In this document: positions 51,881 through 62,720 of the stretch, piece after piece
Layout: every line of letters begins with the position of its first letter
Position numbering within the stretch: position 1 is the stretch's first letter
Assembly (NCBI RefSeq): GCF_024868665.1
Contig: NC_079900.1
Coordinates: forward strand, 21,143,509 to 21,207,508
Source of the DNA: Triplophysa rosa
Lineage: Eukaryota > Chordata > Actinopteri > Cypriniformes > Nemacheilidae
DNA length: 64,000 bases
Direction: 5' to 3'
Translations under genes and position numbers: made by a program
The notes under the pieces: generated by a model
What the model was told of the DNA's origin: nothing
Seen by the model: only the letters and a program-made list of their open reading frames with translations
Databases searched by the model: none

Positions 51881-53200
51881 TCGGGCCTCCGTCGGTCTTA
51901 CTGGCCAAAATGCAGTTGGTTCAAATAGGAAATGTCTCGACTCCGGTGTCTTCAGATATAGTAGCCACTGGTCTTGTATTGTTGATGGCACCACACGTTT
52001 CCACATTGATCTCCTGAGCGGTTGAGGTCACTAAAGGAGACACTATAGGGTAATTAAAACTTTAAGCTAACTACGTTCAGCCAGTGGGTGACCCCCGCCC
52101 TCACTAAAAGAGAGCAGTTCTTCCACTGACGCCGCCTCTGTGCTCCGCTCAACTCGTTCAGTTTACTAGATCCCCTTGTGTTCCATTCGATAGAAAGTTC
52201 ATACTTATCTCACATTAACACTGTTGACTTTTAACACCACAACAACTAGGTTCTCAGAGTTTCAGACTGATATCACTAAAGTTTCCATCAAAGCAGGATA
52301 ACTTATCCTAACAACAAAGAATGTTGCTGTCAAATAAGGTTCCTGTGTATTGAATGAGATAAAAAGAGAGCTGGGCCTCACTATGCACTAACCAATGCAC
52401 TAACCACTGGGCTTATTATTTAAGGTCCATTTGAAGGTGGGGCCAGTTAAAGTATGCAAAAATGAAAAAATGCACCATGAGATATACAGTGTTGCTTGAG
52501 TGCATGCATCATACTAGTTGTTTTTGACCATATGTTCATCAATGCATACGTTTCAAAGGGGTGGAATCCTGACAATTTGGCAAAGTTTATTCTGTCATGT
52601 CTAACATGTTATGTATGTGCTCTTGAAATATTAAACTGTCTATGCCATTATGAGTAACTGCTTCATGAAACACGGTGTTGCTTGTGTGCATGCCACAAAA
52701 TAATTATCATAAACCATATGTGCATTTTTGCATAAATTTGAAGGGGGTAGAGTCGTGGCAAGTGGGCAAAGCAGATTCTGCCCCAATATTACCCCCTTGA
52801 AATATTATGCTGTCATGTGTAACACGTAGTCTGTGTGGCCCTGAAATTTTAACATGCCTACATAGAACTAAGAATGTTGCTGTCAAATAAGATGCCCCTG
52901 TATTGAATGAGAAAAAAAGAGAGCTGGGGCTCAGTCAAACAATCTGCACCCCACAAAGCCAATGCAATAAACACTGGACATCTGGGTCTTTTGTCTTCTG
53001 GGTAGCTTGAATTTTGGAGCATTTGAATGTTAAAATTTGCCAATTAAGGCAGGGGGAACATTATCCGATGGCTGAGAAAGAACCAGTTCCCCTCTGGCAA
53101 AAACTGCAGCATCTCTATTAGCTCGACAGTGCTAGCACAACTAGGCTAAATAAAAAGAAAATAAACACAGTAAAAGGTTAATAGGGTTAATATTATCATT
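51881..53200. repeat. Degenerate repeats; first two copies of a ~190-bp unit
   Basis: A unit containing AAGAATGTTGCTGTCAAATA, TATTGAATGAGA and AAAGAGAGCTGGG starts near 52315 and again near 52862. A third copy is near 54208. They are dispersed or slipped copies of one repeat. 52040-52260 is a GC-richer block of unclear class. No gene. Confidence 0.5.
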
Positions 53201-53689
53201 AATAATCTAATAGCAGTTGACATTTTTGTAGGACTCCCTCTTTCAGCTCTACCATCTCAGCTCTTGTCAGGTCGCAGCTTACCTCTCTCAGCTCTACCAC
53301 CAAGTCTGAGCATGGACTGAATCCTGTTCAAAACGATAGCCTCGGAACAATGAGAAAAGACAGCTGAGAGTAGAGTACTGTTCTACACTCTTTAATGAAG
53401 CAAGTACATCAGATGTCATGGGAAGTGTTCCTGGTTCCGGTTGATCTAACTAATGCAGCCTAAACCCTCAGAGGATTTGTATTATGGAAGTGTAATGTAT
53501 GCAAGGTTGAAAAGATGTGTCTTTAATATAGATTTAATTTATAGATTTAAACTGACAGAGTGTGCCTGCCTCCCGGACCGTAGAAGGTAGACTGTTCCAA
53601 AGTTTAGGCACTAGATAGGAAAATGATCTACCACCTGCACTTGATTTTGAAATTCTAGGTATTACCAACTGACCGGAGCCCTGAGAACA

Positions 53690-54060
53690 TAGTGAACATG
53701 AAGGACTTTAATACAAGAGAAGATCAATCAGGTACTGAGGAGCTAAACCATGTAGGGCTTTACAGGTAATCAGTAAGATTTTAAAGTTAATTGTAGTAGG
53801 TAGTTTAGTAGGTAACCAGTGCAATGTTGATAGAAGTGGATTAATGTGCTCATACTTTTTAGTTTGTGTAAGAACTCGAGCTGCTGCGTTTTGAACTAGC
53901 TGGAGTTTTTGTACTAGGCCCACAGGCCAGCCACCTAATAGTGCGTTACAATAATCTAGTCTTGACATCATGAATGCATGAATTAGCTTCTCTGCATCTG
54001 ATAGTGACAGCATATGACGTAGTTAAGATATATTCTTAAAATGGAAAAACACGGTTTTAC
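53690..54060 (-). mobile_element. L2-like LINE fragment, minus strand
   Basis: A 101-codon frame contains SRLDYCNALLGG, LQLVQNAAARVLTQT and CKALHGLAPQYL, the C-terminal signature of L2-type reverse transcriptase. Flanking similarity continues to about 53560 on the 3' side. Truncated at both ends. Confidence 0.75.
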
Positions 54061-54207
54061 AGGTGTTGGCGACATGGCTTTCAAATGACAGATTACTATC
54101 GAATAAAACGCCAAGATTAAAACGGCAAGACGCCAAGATGTGAAGCCTTTGAAGGCTAAAATTTGCCAGTTGTCACTACATTTCCATTAAAGCAGGGAAC
54201 TTATCCT

Positions 54208-54600
54208 GACAACAAAGAATGTTACTGTCAGATAGGGTGACCCTTTATTGAATGAGAAAAAAAGGAAAGCCGGGCCTCAATCCTACAGCCCGCAACCCAC
54301 AAACCCAATGCACTAACCACTGGACCTTTTGTTTGGGGGCAGATTGAATGTGGAGTCTTTGAAGGCTAAAATTTGCTAGCTACATTATGCAAATATGAAG
54401 AAATGCTCAATGAGATATACAGTGTTGCTTGAGTCCATGCATCAATCAGGGTTCAGCCCAACATTAAGTTGAACGCGTCTGTTCCTGAAGTCACTGATTA
54501 GCCTCTTAAGGTGTTTTATCAGAGTTGGGGCTAAATTCGTCAGGAAAGTGGATCTCGAGGGCCAGAGTTGAGAACCACTGCATTAGAAAGAGATGGAAGA
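54208..54600. repeat. Third copy of the ~190-bp unit plus a dispersed repeat
   Basis: ACAAAGAATGTTACTGTCAG, TATTGAATGAGA and AGTGTTGCTTGAGTCCATGC repeat the block of 52315-52510. Then 54430-54600 is a common fish repeat ending GAACCACTGCATTAG. Non-coding. Confidence 0.55.
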
Positions 54601-54664
54601 AGAGATTTTGTCCTGGAAGAAGAGATTTTGTATCTCAATGGGACTATCCTGGTAAAATAAAGGA

Positions 54665-55215
54665 TTAGAGCTTCCCTCCACTGGCTTCGGGTGAAGCAAA
54701 GAATTGATTTTAAGGTCTTAACATTTGTTTTTAAAGCTTTACATGGACTTGTGCCTTCTTATATATCAGAACTTCTATGTTTTTATTCTCCTCAGAGATA
54801 TCTCAGATCATCAGACCAGCTATTGTTGAAAGTCCCGAAATCTCGTTTGAAATCAATGGGTGACAGGTCTTTTTCTTTTTCTCCTAAATCTGGAATACAT
54901 TACCAGTAACGATCAGAGCCTCTCCTACATTTACTGTTTTTAAAACATCTATTAAGACATTTCTTTTTTCTCAGGCTTATTTCTAAGTAGGTTTTTATTT
55001 TGTATGTTTTGTATACCCCTGTACTAGATGGTTGTAGTTTGTGTTGTAGTATTTCTTTTTATGAAATATCATATAATATATGTTGTATGCTTGTTTTTAC
55101 TTTAACTACTCGTTTGACATTATTTGTTCTTTTTAAGTATGCTGTTACTATTGCTATGTGAAGCACTTTGGTCAACACTCGTGTTGTTTTAAGGCGCTAT
55201 ACAAATAAACTTGAC
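54665..55215 (+). mobile_element. L2-like LINE 3' end, plus strand
   Basis: Begins at an LHWLRVKQRIDFKVLTFVFK segment and continues KALHGLVPSYISELL; it ends with GGCGCTATACAAATAAACTT, the recurring L2 3' tail. Strongly 5'-truncated, as is usual for LINE copies. Confidence 0.75.
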
Positions 55216-57435
55216 CTTGACAATCTGATAGGGTATTCTGCACTTTAAAATCATCCTACCTGTTTATTTTGTTTGGTTTTAATCACTAAAGGCGTCTTTA
55301 AGAGGTTTTATGTTACTGAAAATAACATTAACGCAATTTTGTGACCGATATATGGGACTTATGCTGCCTTTACGTGCTCTCGGAATTTTGACAATTCTCA
55401 CTTCAACCCGGAAGATTTGGTTTTAGTAACATTAAAAGTATTTAGTAACATTAATTATTACAAGTATTAAGTACAAGTATTCTCTCGAAGAGCATGTGAA
55501 GGCAGCATTATACACCAGACTTTCTTGAAGAGGGCTTGCGTTGCACTCTGCCTAGTTGCCGCTTACGCAATGCGAACACGTGGCTCATGCATGCAGGAGC
55601 GGGTGAAACAGAATAACGATTTTTATATTTTTAATGCAAAATTCGTAAGTTATCTATTGGGGTTCTGTGTTTTTTTTTCAGCAGGATTATACATTTAAAC
55701 TCGGATCTCTAGAGATCAATCTGTCATAAACAGGTCTTTTCTGCTTCTTTATTCATATAGGGGTTGCACAAACTAGTCAACTAGTCAATGCTCTGACGTG
55801 ACATTTAAAGCCTGATGTCGGCTGGTCGAGGGTCATGTGATTTATACACTGCACCTTTAAGAAGACGGTCTACGGACGGATGTCATGAACCCGCTTCAGC
55901 GGGATTCTGTCACACTCCCGGCAATAATAGGCCTATATGTTATACTGTCCTTATTCCGCACGCATTTTGTGTCCTGTTTTCGTCCGCAACATTCAAGATG
56001 TGTTGACACACACATGAACACTTACGGTTAATTATAATAAATAGCCTATCAATTATCTAAAAGGTGTGCATTATAGCTGACATACACATGAACACATGAA
56101 CACATGAACTGGTTTTGTGGCTGTTATTAATTTCCTTTAAATGCTATTGAGCTTTACAATTTGTATATTTGTGTATGAGCCCATACAACAGTGAAACACA
56201 GCAATATTTGCATACGATTTGACGGTTCATTATAATAAATATAAAAAATATAAAAGGTGTGCATTAGCTGACACATTCATGAACACCGTACAGTTAGTTT
56301 TGTGGCTATGAGTCATTCCCTTTAAATGCTATTGGGCTTTAAAAATTGAATATTTGTGTATGAGCCGATACAGTAGTGAAACACACAGCAACTTTTGCAT
56401 ACGATTTGACTGTTTATTATGATAAAAATGATCTAAAAGGTGTGCAATATAGCTGACACACACATGAACACTGTGGTTTTGTATCATACCTTTAATATTG
56501 AAGTTGGAAACATGTATTTTAATGTGTATGTAACTTTAGAGACGGTCCCTAAATTCAAGAATGTCGACGTCCAACGTCAAACCAACTTTATGCCAGTTCG
56601 GCAAGGTAAGTTTTAACAATAAGACGATCCAAATTGCTTTGCATAAAACATAAAGCATTTTATGGCATTATAAAAAGAAATAATGCCAAATATTCATATA
56701 AGTTCACTGTTGTTTGTTTGTTAAAATAAACTATTTTATTTGCTATTGATTTGTATTAGATTTATTATTTGAAGTTATTTAAAATTTTCGTTTGTCATTC
56801 TTTATATTTTGTATTATCTTAAGTTGTTTGACAATTTTCCACATTCTTATCAAAATCTTGTACTATTTAACTATATTGTATTTATAACATTTTCTTTTCC
56901 ATAATATTATTTTGTATTTTTCTTTTCCAAGTTGTTAAATGTTTGTTTTCTTGTTTTGATTGTTGTTTTGATTCATAAAAAGAATTCTTTAGCCATTGTT
57001 TTGTTTTTTATTAGATGTATACGTTGTTTATTAGCTGTCTAATTCTTAGGTTATGGTTAGACGTCTATTAGATTTTCATTTTTATGCTTTATTTTTTTTT
57101 AATGGTTAAACGGTTTGTAAACTACAGTTTCAACATCTGTATACGAAAAATCTGTAGACTTCATGATTTGGTGGCAGGATGATCTTTTTGAGCTTATGAC
57201 CATGACATTGACTTGCTGGTTTCTGTAGTTCCTCTCTGCTACCAATACATAATAAAAAAAAACATTATTTTATGTTGTCTTCATAATACTTCACTTCTTA
57301 TTGTAAAGTTTGAAAACCTTTGCTTTTGTAAAACTGGCATTTGAGAACCCCTGCAATAAGCAAACTGTGATTGGCTGGTCCATTAAGTTCAACCAATGAG
57401 TAGCTCTGAAATGTAGCATATTATATTCATATTAA
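55216..57435. other. Unassigned stretch with a short tandem array
   Basis: AT-rich apart from 55500-55980. Contains a three-unit tandem repeat (56024-56485). No coding exon recognised; small open frames have no domain. A CCCTAAATTCAAGAATGTCGAC block near 56550 is unexplained. Confidence 0.45.
56024..56485. repeat. Three imperfect tandem units of ~190-200 bp
   Basis: Each unit has TTATAATAAAT-like, AAAAGGTGTGCA, AGCTGACA, ACATGAACAC, TTTAAATGCTATTG, TTGTGTATGAGC and GCATACGATTTGAC blocks in that order. Unit starts are near 56024, 56225 and 56410; the last is incomplete. Confidence 0.7.
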
Positions 57436-57752
57436 AGGAATTGTTCACCTTCAAAATGACAATTATGTCATCAGGTACTCACCCTGTTGTCATTTCAAAC
57501 CTGTATGACTTTCTTTCTTCCGTAAAACACAAAAGAGGATATTTTGAAGAATGTTGTTAACAGCCCCCCTTTCACGTGCACTGGTTACAATAGAAGTGTA
57601 TGAGGGGCTGTGCTGTTCTGTTACCAACATTTTTCAAAATATCTTCTTTTGTGTTCTGTGTTCTGCAGAAGAAAGAAAGCCATATAGGTTTAAAATGATA
57701 AGATGGTGTGTAAATGATGACAGAATTCTAATTTTGAAGGTGACCTACTCCT
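57436..57752. mobile_element. TTAA-flanked foldback MITE
   Basis: Starts AGGAATTGTTCACCTTCAAA and ends TTGAAGGTGACCTACTCCT, with TTAA at 57432-57435 and 57753-57756. The internal arms (AACACAAAAGAGGATATTTTG against CAAAATATCTTCTTTTGTGTT) are inverted, so it folds on itself. Confidence 0.75.
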
Positions 57753-57756
57753 TTAA

Positions 57757-59624
57757 GAGTGCATGTCCTGCTGTTTAAAAGTGTACTAACTAAAATGTCC
57801 AACAGGTGTCACCAATTGCATTGCAGTGAAGGATTAATGGAAAGCATGATGCTCTCTTTCAGCTGTTACTCAGTGAAAAAATAATATCACAGACATCAGT
57901 CATTTTACAGTTATTATTACTCCAGAAAGTCTTTTATCACAGGTATTAAGAAATATTGTTGATGGCTAAATAAGTACTGTACCTTTAAAAAAACGAATTC
58001 TGTCTGAACCCCTATGTCTGAATGTAATATGTAATAGAAAAAGAAGTCGAAAAAAAGACACTGGCTGCCATCTTTTCTCACTGGTGTTTTGCAGGATCAC
58101 GAATCACACATGGAGTACAGATCTGCATGGAGTACAGCTCTGAGGGAAAATATTGTTTTTACAATACACAAACAAACATTTTTAACAAAATTGTATTACA
58201 TTTAAGCATTTGGCAGATGATTTTATCCAAAGCAACTAACATTGCATTATACTATACATTCATTCTAAATATGTGCAATCTCTGGGATCAAACCCATGAC
58301 CTTGACATTGTTATCACCACTGAGCTACAGGAAAGCTCTGCAGACTGATATATTATATTCAACTTCAACTACATATTTATCCAATTAAGCACGTTTGTCA
58401 CTAGCTCAATTAATTTGAAATCTAATTTATATGAATATTTGATTGTATATTAATTTCACTAAATTAGATTAAAACTACTCAACAGTTATTGATTCTTTGC
58501 CGGGGTCTACCGTAAATTAAGTTTGGGTCACATAGCGTTTGTTTATGTTGTTGTCTATTACTCTACTTTAATATTAATTTAATACATTTGCATAAAATAA
58601 ATTTGAAGAAAAACAACTGTTATAGCCATTATGATATTTAACATTTTCTTTAATGTAATACATGAATAGATTATTGACCTGATAAATATACCTTCAAGTT
58701 CATTTTTCTTATCTAAGAATAAATCAATTACCACAAACAGATGAATCACTCCTGTGGATGTTATACCACTGCATATGCCCTCAAGAGGGCATAAAACACA
58801 CCTGTGCAGCACATGCCAGGAGGGACTTACATCTACATCCAGACAAGACTTAAGACCCGTCCTCTTTCCTATATAAGAGCAGTTATACTTGTAACAATAA
58901 TATTCACAATGTTCAACATGATAGTCATTTTCTCATGCATGTTAAATATTTAGTTCTGAATTATACATTATCGATAATAAACAGGACATTGAACTTTGTA
59001 TGGTGCAATCATTTCTTATTACAATGCTTTATTTATTTATTGTAGCAAGATGTAAACCACACTGGTCACTTCTTGTTACAGATTTTTAACACTACACAAT
59101 GATTCGAACAAAGTACAACCAACAGAACATTTACAACTTCATTAAATTTACATTTTGTAAAATGGTCTATAGGCTACTGCAAATGAAAATTAGTTGGTTC
59201 TCCTACAAACATATTTGTTACTGTAACACATGACAGGAAATGTGTTAAGGACTGAAGCACCTCTGAGGTTTTCAGACTCTTTTATAGCAGAGATGATGTG
59301 AAGCACCGCCCTATGAAGTCTAATGGGACAGTGAGCTTTATGAGTATGTGTTCTGTGTATCACCAGCGGGACCCTGAGCGTCTCCCTCTCCTCCTCTCTC
59401 TCTACCTCCAGGCTAAATCTCTCCACGTCTGCTGAAGAATAAGGAGTCTCTCTGGGACTGACACTGTTGATAAATTGTGTTTCTCTTCTTTAGCTCTGGG
59501 GACTTCAAACAGCTAAAGGTGGATAATTGACACTTGATTTTAAAATGTGTAAATGACAAAGTCTGAACTGTAAGCCTTCTACACGAGAACACAAATTCAC
59601 ATTGGTTTTGTTTTTTAAACGTAA
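57757..59624. other. Intergenic stretch, nothing recognised
   Basis: AT-rich, no convincing exon on either strand. CCCTCAAGAGGGCATAAAACACACC near 58780 is locally palindromic. Open frames of 60-120 codons exist on the minus strand near 59.2-59.7 kb but their composition is that of simple AG-rich and repeat sequence. Confidence 0.4.
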
Positions 59625-59696
59625 AGGGATAGTTGGGATAGGAAAACCTGTATGACTTTCTTTCTTCTGCAGAACACAAAAGAAGATACTGTGAAG

Positions 59697-60477
59697 TAGG
59701 GGTGGGAGAAAAAGTTGATGCATCGATGCGTCGCGATTCATTATCTAAAGATTCAGAATCAATTCTCAAACATTCAGAATCGATTCTTTGTTCAATTCAA
59801 ACTGCCACTGCACCACTGTGCGGCGCGCGGGCGTAGGCCAAACAGAATAACCCGTTGATAGACGAACGGCTTCGTTTTAGACAAAATGGACAAACTACGA
59901 CCTGCTCCATCAAATTTGAAATCGACTGTGTGGCAACATTTTGGATTTTGTGAAGACAACGAAAAAGGTGTCGTTGATAAAAGCCAGACTGTGTGCAAAA
60001 TCTGTGGCACCAAATTCAAATATTTCGGGAACATGACTAATATGAAGAAACATATTACGCGGTTCCACTCAGAGCTGGAGAAACAGCATTCTGTTCCAAT
60101 CACGCACACTCCCGGTTACAGTCAAAGGACCCTCGAGCAAGTAGCAAAGCTTCCACCGAATTCTGAAAAGGCGAAGCGAATTACCTGGTCAGTGGCGGGT
60201 TTTATCGCCAAAGATTTGCACCCTTACTCCGTTGTGGACAACCAAGCTTTTCGCACGATGTTACAGTTACTTGAGCCACGATACAGTTTGCCCTCACATC
60301 GTTATTTCAGTGAGAAAAGCATATAACTCTAATTTTGGTTAAAATCTAAAGTGTAATGTATTTGCACAGCAGGATAATTAATTACCAAAAATGTATGTTA
60401 AGAATCATTTTGGGAATCGAATCGTTACTCCCAGAATCGGAATCGGATCGTTAAGTGCCTTAAGATTCCCACCCCTA
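59697..60477 (+). mobile_element. Small hAT element carrying a BED-finger ORF
   Basis: 781 bases. Ends TAGGGGTGGGAGA and TTCCCACCCCTA. Identical 8-bp target duplications CTGTGAAG at 59689-59696 and 60478-60485. Sub-terminal GATTCAGAATC motifs are on both sides. It is an internal-deletion derivative of an autonomous hAT: only the N-terminal part of the transposase remains. Confidence 0.88.
59886..60326 (+). CDS. BED zinc-finger N-terminus of a hAT transposase (ZBED-like)
   Basis: An uninterrupted 146-codon frame starting ACAAAATGG. A BED-type finger spans about residues 12-62: STVWQHFGF with the aromatic residues, C-X2-C at CKIC (42-45), and H-X4-H at HITRFH (56-61). After it, a WSVAGFIAKDLHPYSVVDN segment is the start of the hAT transposase body. 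The C-terminal catalytic and dimerisation regions are absent, so it cannot transpose alone. It might bind the element's ends or be non-functional. Similar truncated ORFs are common in fish; expression is unknown. Confidence 0.7.
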   Translation: MDKLRPAPSNLKSTVWQHFGFCEDNEKGVVDKSQTVCKICGTKFKYFGNMTNMKKHITRFHSELEKQHSVPITHTPGYSQRTLEQVAKLPPNSEKAKRITWSVAGFIAKDLHPYSVVDNQAFRTMLQLLEPRYSLPSHRYFSEKSI

Positions 60478-60650
60478 CTGTGAAGAATGTTGGTAACCAA
60501 ACAACCCTCCATTGACTTCCATTGTATGAACACAACACCACTGAGACATTTCTCAAAATATCTTCTTTTGTGTTCCACTGCGAAAAAGAATCATATACAG
60601 ATTTTAGGGGGGCAAACTATCCTTTTAACAATTTAACCAACAGGCCTTAA

Positions 60651-62079
60651 AGCGACAACGAGCAACTTTTTGACATTAAAATAATGTCTCTAAAATTATT
60701 TTAGTGGTAGGTCAACTTTTAACTGGCCGAATTTTACTGCCGTTGCTACCTGAGCAGCCTCCTATCGGCTGAAATTGCACTTGTAACTTTGGTGTTCGGG
60801 TCGGTACAAGCCCCGCCTATCCCCTGCTTTACGGCATACGTCACGTTTTACTCGTAGCCTGGGAGAAGTTAGCCAACAGCAGAGCTAACAGTAAGACGAA
60901 ACTATCCAAAACATCATCATGGCAGAGCCAGCCAAAAAAAACAAAGAGGGTTTTGTCGGAGGAAGCAAAGAAAAGAAAGCGAGAGAGTGATCGGACACGA
61001 GGCCGGTCACGAATCAATATAGGACGGGCTTACACTTGGTGGCGCGAACAGCAAGAGGCAACGGGTTGCAAAACGGATGGAGACCTAGCGGTCCTGCTCC
61101 TGGATTTGTAAGTGTTATTTGTACATTTTTTGTTACTGTCCTGTACTTTTGAACGTATTTGTTATTAGTCTGTGTCATTGGCGCAACACCGGTTCGCACT
61201 TTATAAGCATAAGGTAGCTGAGAGATAATATATGGTTGCCGGTGTCGATAGCTAGCATGTTGTCGTGTCTCGTCATGAATGTGTGTAGTGCTTGTAAATA
61301 AAGACTAAACAACCACAATAAAAGTGTTGTGGTAAAAAGTAGCAGATTATTTTGTTCAGACCAGTAAACCACGTGAATGTTGAACAGTCTAGTGTCGATT
61401 AGGCTAATGTTGTCGTTATATATATGTACATGCAATGCGCTGTTTTCATACCGAGTTGACTGTAGTTATAACATATATTACACAAAACACAACGCCTGGT
61501 CGCGATTGTGTTTAGTGACTTCCGATATAATAACAAAAGAAAAGTACTATAGGTTACAAAACACATTCAAGTCCATGAGTTGTGTTTCGGGTAAATACAA
61601 ATGTTCCATGTAGCTAGCATGCTCTGTGCTAACTTATAACAATCAGCTGCTACCCCCGAGTCTACTTTGAGGTTGTAGTATAGCCCTGTAGCACCCGTGT
61701 GGTATGCAATGAAGATAAAACGCTGATTTCAAAAACAGTACAGTTACATATACAGTTTATGAATAACATAATATAACATATTTTTTGCCAAAGTTACCAG
61801 AATAAGTTGGTAACCTTGCTTCGAACACGTAGGGTTGACTACTTACGATACATAAATATTTGTACTGATATACGAAGAACATATGGTAACACAAACTACT
61901 TTACCTGATCGGTGGACATAGTTTGAACGACGTATCTGGGTCCGTCGGCTTAGTAAACAAAAACGTGTATTGAGCTGCCAGCGGGAAATCTTTGCGACAG
62001 TTTTTACGACACTGCATACAGACAATTCCGCTAAACAACCACGTGGGGAAACAGTGAGCAAAAGTTGCTCGTTGCCGCT
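60651..62079 (+). mobile_element. TTAA-flanked DNA element with a small coding exon
   Basis: Starts AGCGACAACGAGCAACTTTT and ends AAAGTTGCTCGTTGCCGCT, inverted repeats with one or two mismatches; TTAA at 60647-60650 and 62080-62083. A shorter deleted copy lies at 1-253. Contains one coding segment with a splice donor (60919-61107). The TTAA duplication suggests piggyBac- or Kolobok-type integration. Confidence 0.8.
60919..61107 (+). pseudogene. Exon-like coding segment inside the TTAA element
   Basis: ATG at 60919 (MAEPAKK) runs into an eight-A stretch; past it the long sensible frame is the next one over (RVLSEEAKKRKRESDRTRGR, then NIGRAYTWWREQQEATGC, DGDLAVLLLDL). A consensus donor GATTT|GTAAGT follows at 61107/61108. 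Basic, helix-forming, no named domain that I can assign. I recall similar exons repeated in fish genomes. The A-run shift would break this copy, or may be an assembly error. Confidence 0.45.
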
Positions 62080-62083
62080 TTAA

Positions 62084-62720
62084 CATGACCTTTTATCCAT
62101 ATTACCTAACATAACAGTATAGCTACAGAATCCATCCGATATCCACATCACATTCTGTGTCACTTGCATGTTATGTATTGCTCTGTCTTAGATAAAACAT
62201 TCGTTTCAGCTGAGGTCAGGGCTATAATTCATGGGACTGTGATAAAATGATAAAGGTTGGGACGGATAAACTTACAGGTAACTTTTTAACAATAAGTATG
62301 AGCTCTACTCAACAGTGTAGTGCATTTCAGTGTCTGAAACCCAAGAACATCTGGATTAAGTGTATGTAACAAATATTGGTTTACAAATAATTTATTAAAT
62401 AGCTTATCTTTTTAATTTCAACAATTTTTCATCTCAAGGTCATTTTCCAAATGTGTGTAACACATGGTGGCGCCACAACCCATCTCAGTATGAACATCCC
62501 AGTATAGACAAGATGGATAGACTTCTAATCAATACAATTCCTCAAAGGCATACCTGTAAAATATTTTAAAAACATCTAAAAATATATTATGTTTTATAAC
62601 GAATGTGGAATCATTGTTCAATATTTATCCTATAAATTTAGTGCAAACTGAAGTGCTATGCAAATGATGCATGATTGGTATTTTTTAGACTGTATTTGAT
62701 ACATTGATATTATTTTATCA
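62084..62720. other. Flank downstream of the GPCR gene
   Basis: AT-rich, nothing recognised. On the minus strand this is the 3' side of the receptor gene; its 3' UTR probably lies here. Confidence 0.4.

Larger units (their letters stand above)
59625..60624. mobile_element. Foldback MITE split by a hAT element
   Basis: Left part AGGGATAGTTGGGATAGGAA to 59696 and right part from 60486 to about 60624 (AAACTATCCTTTTAA) belong to the same family as 18810-19208. The hAT element at 59697-60477 sits inside it with its own duplication. Confidence 0.65.
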
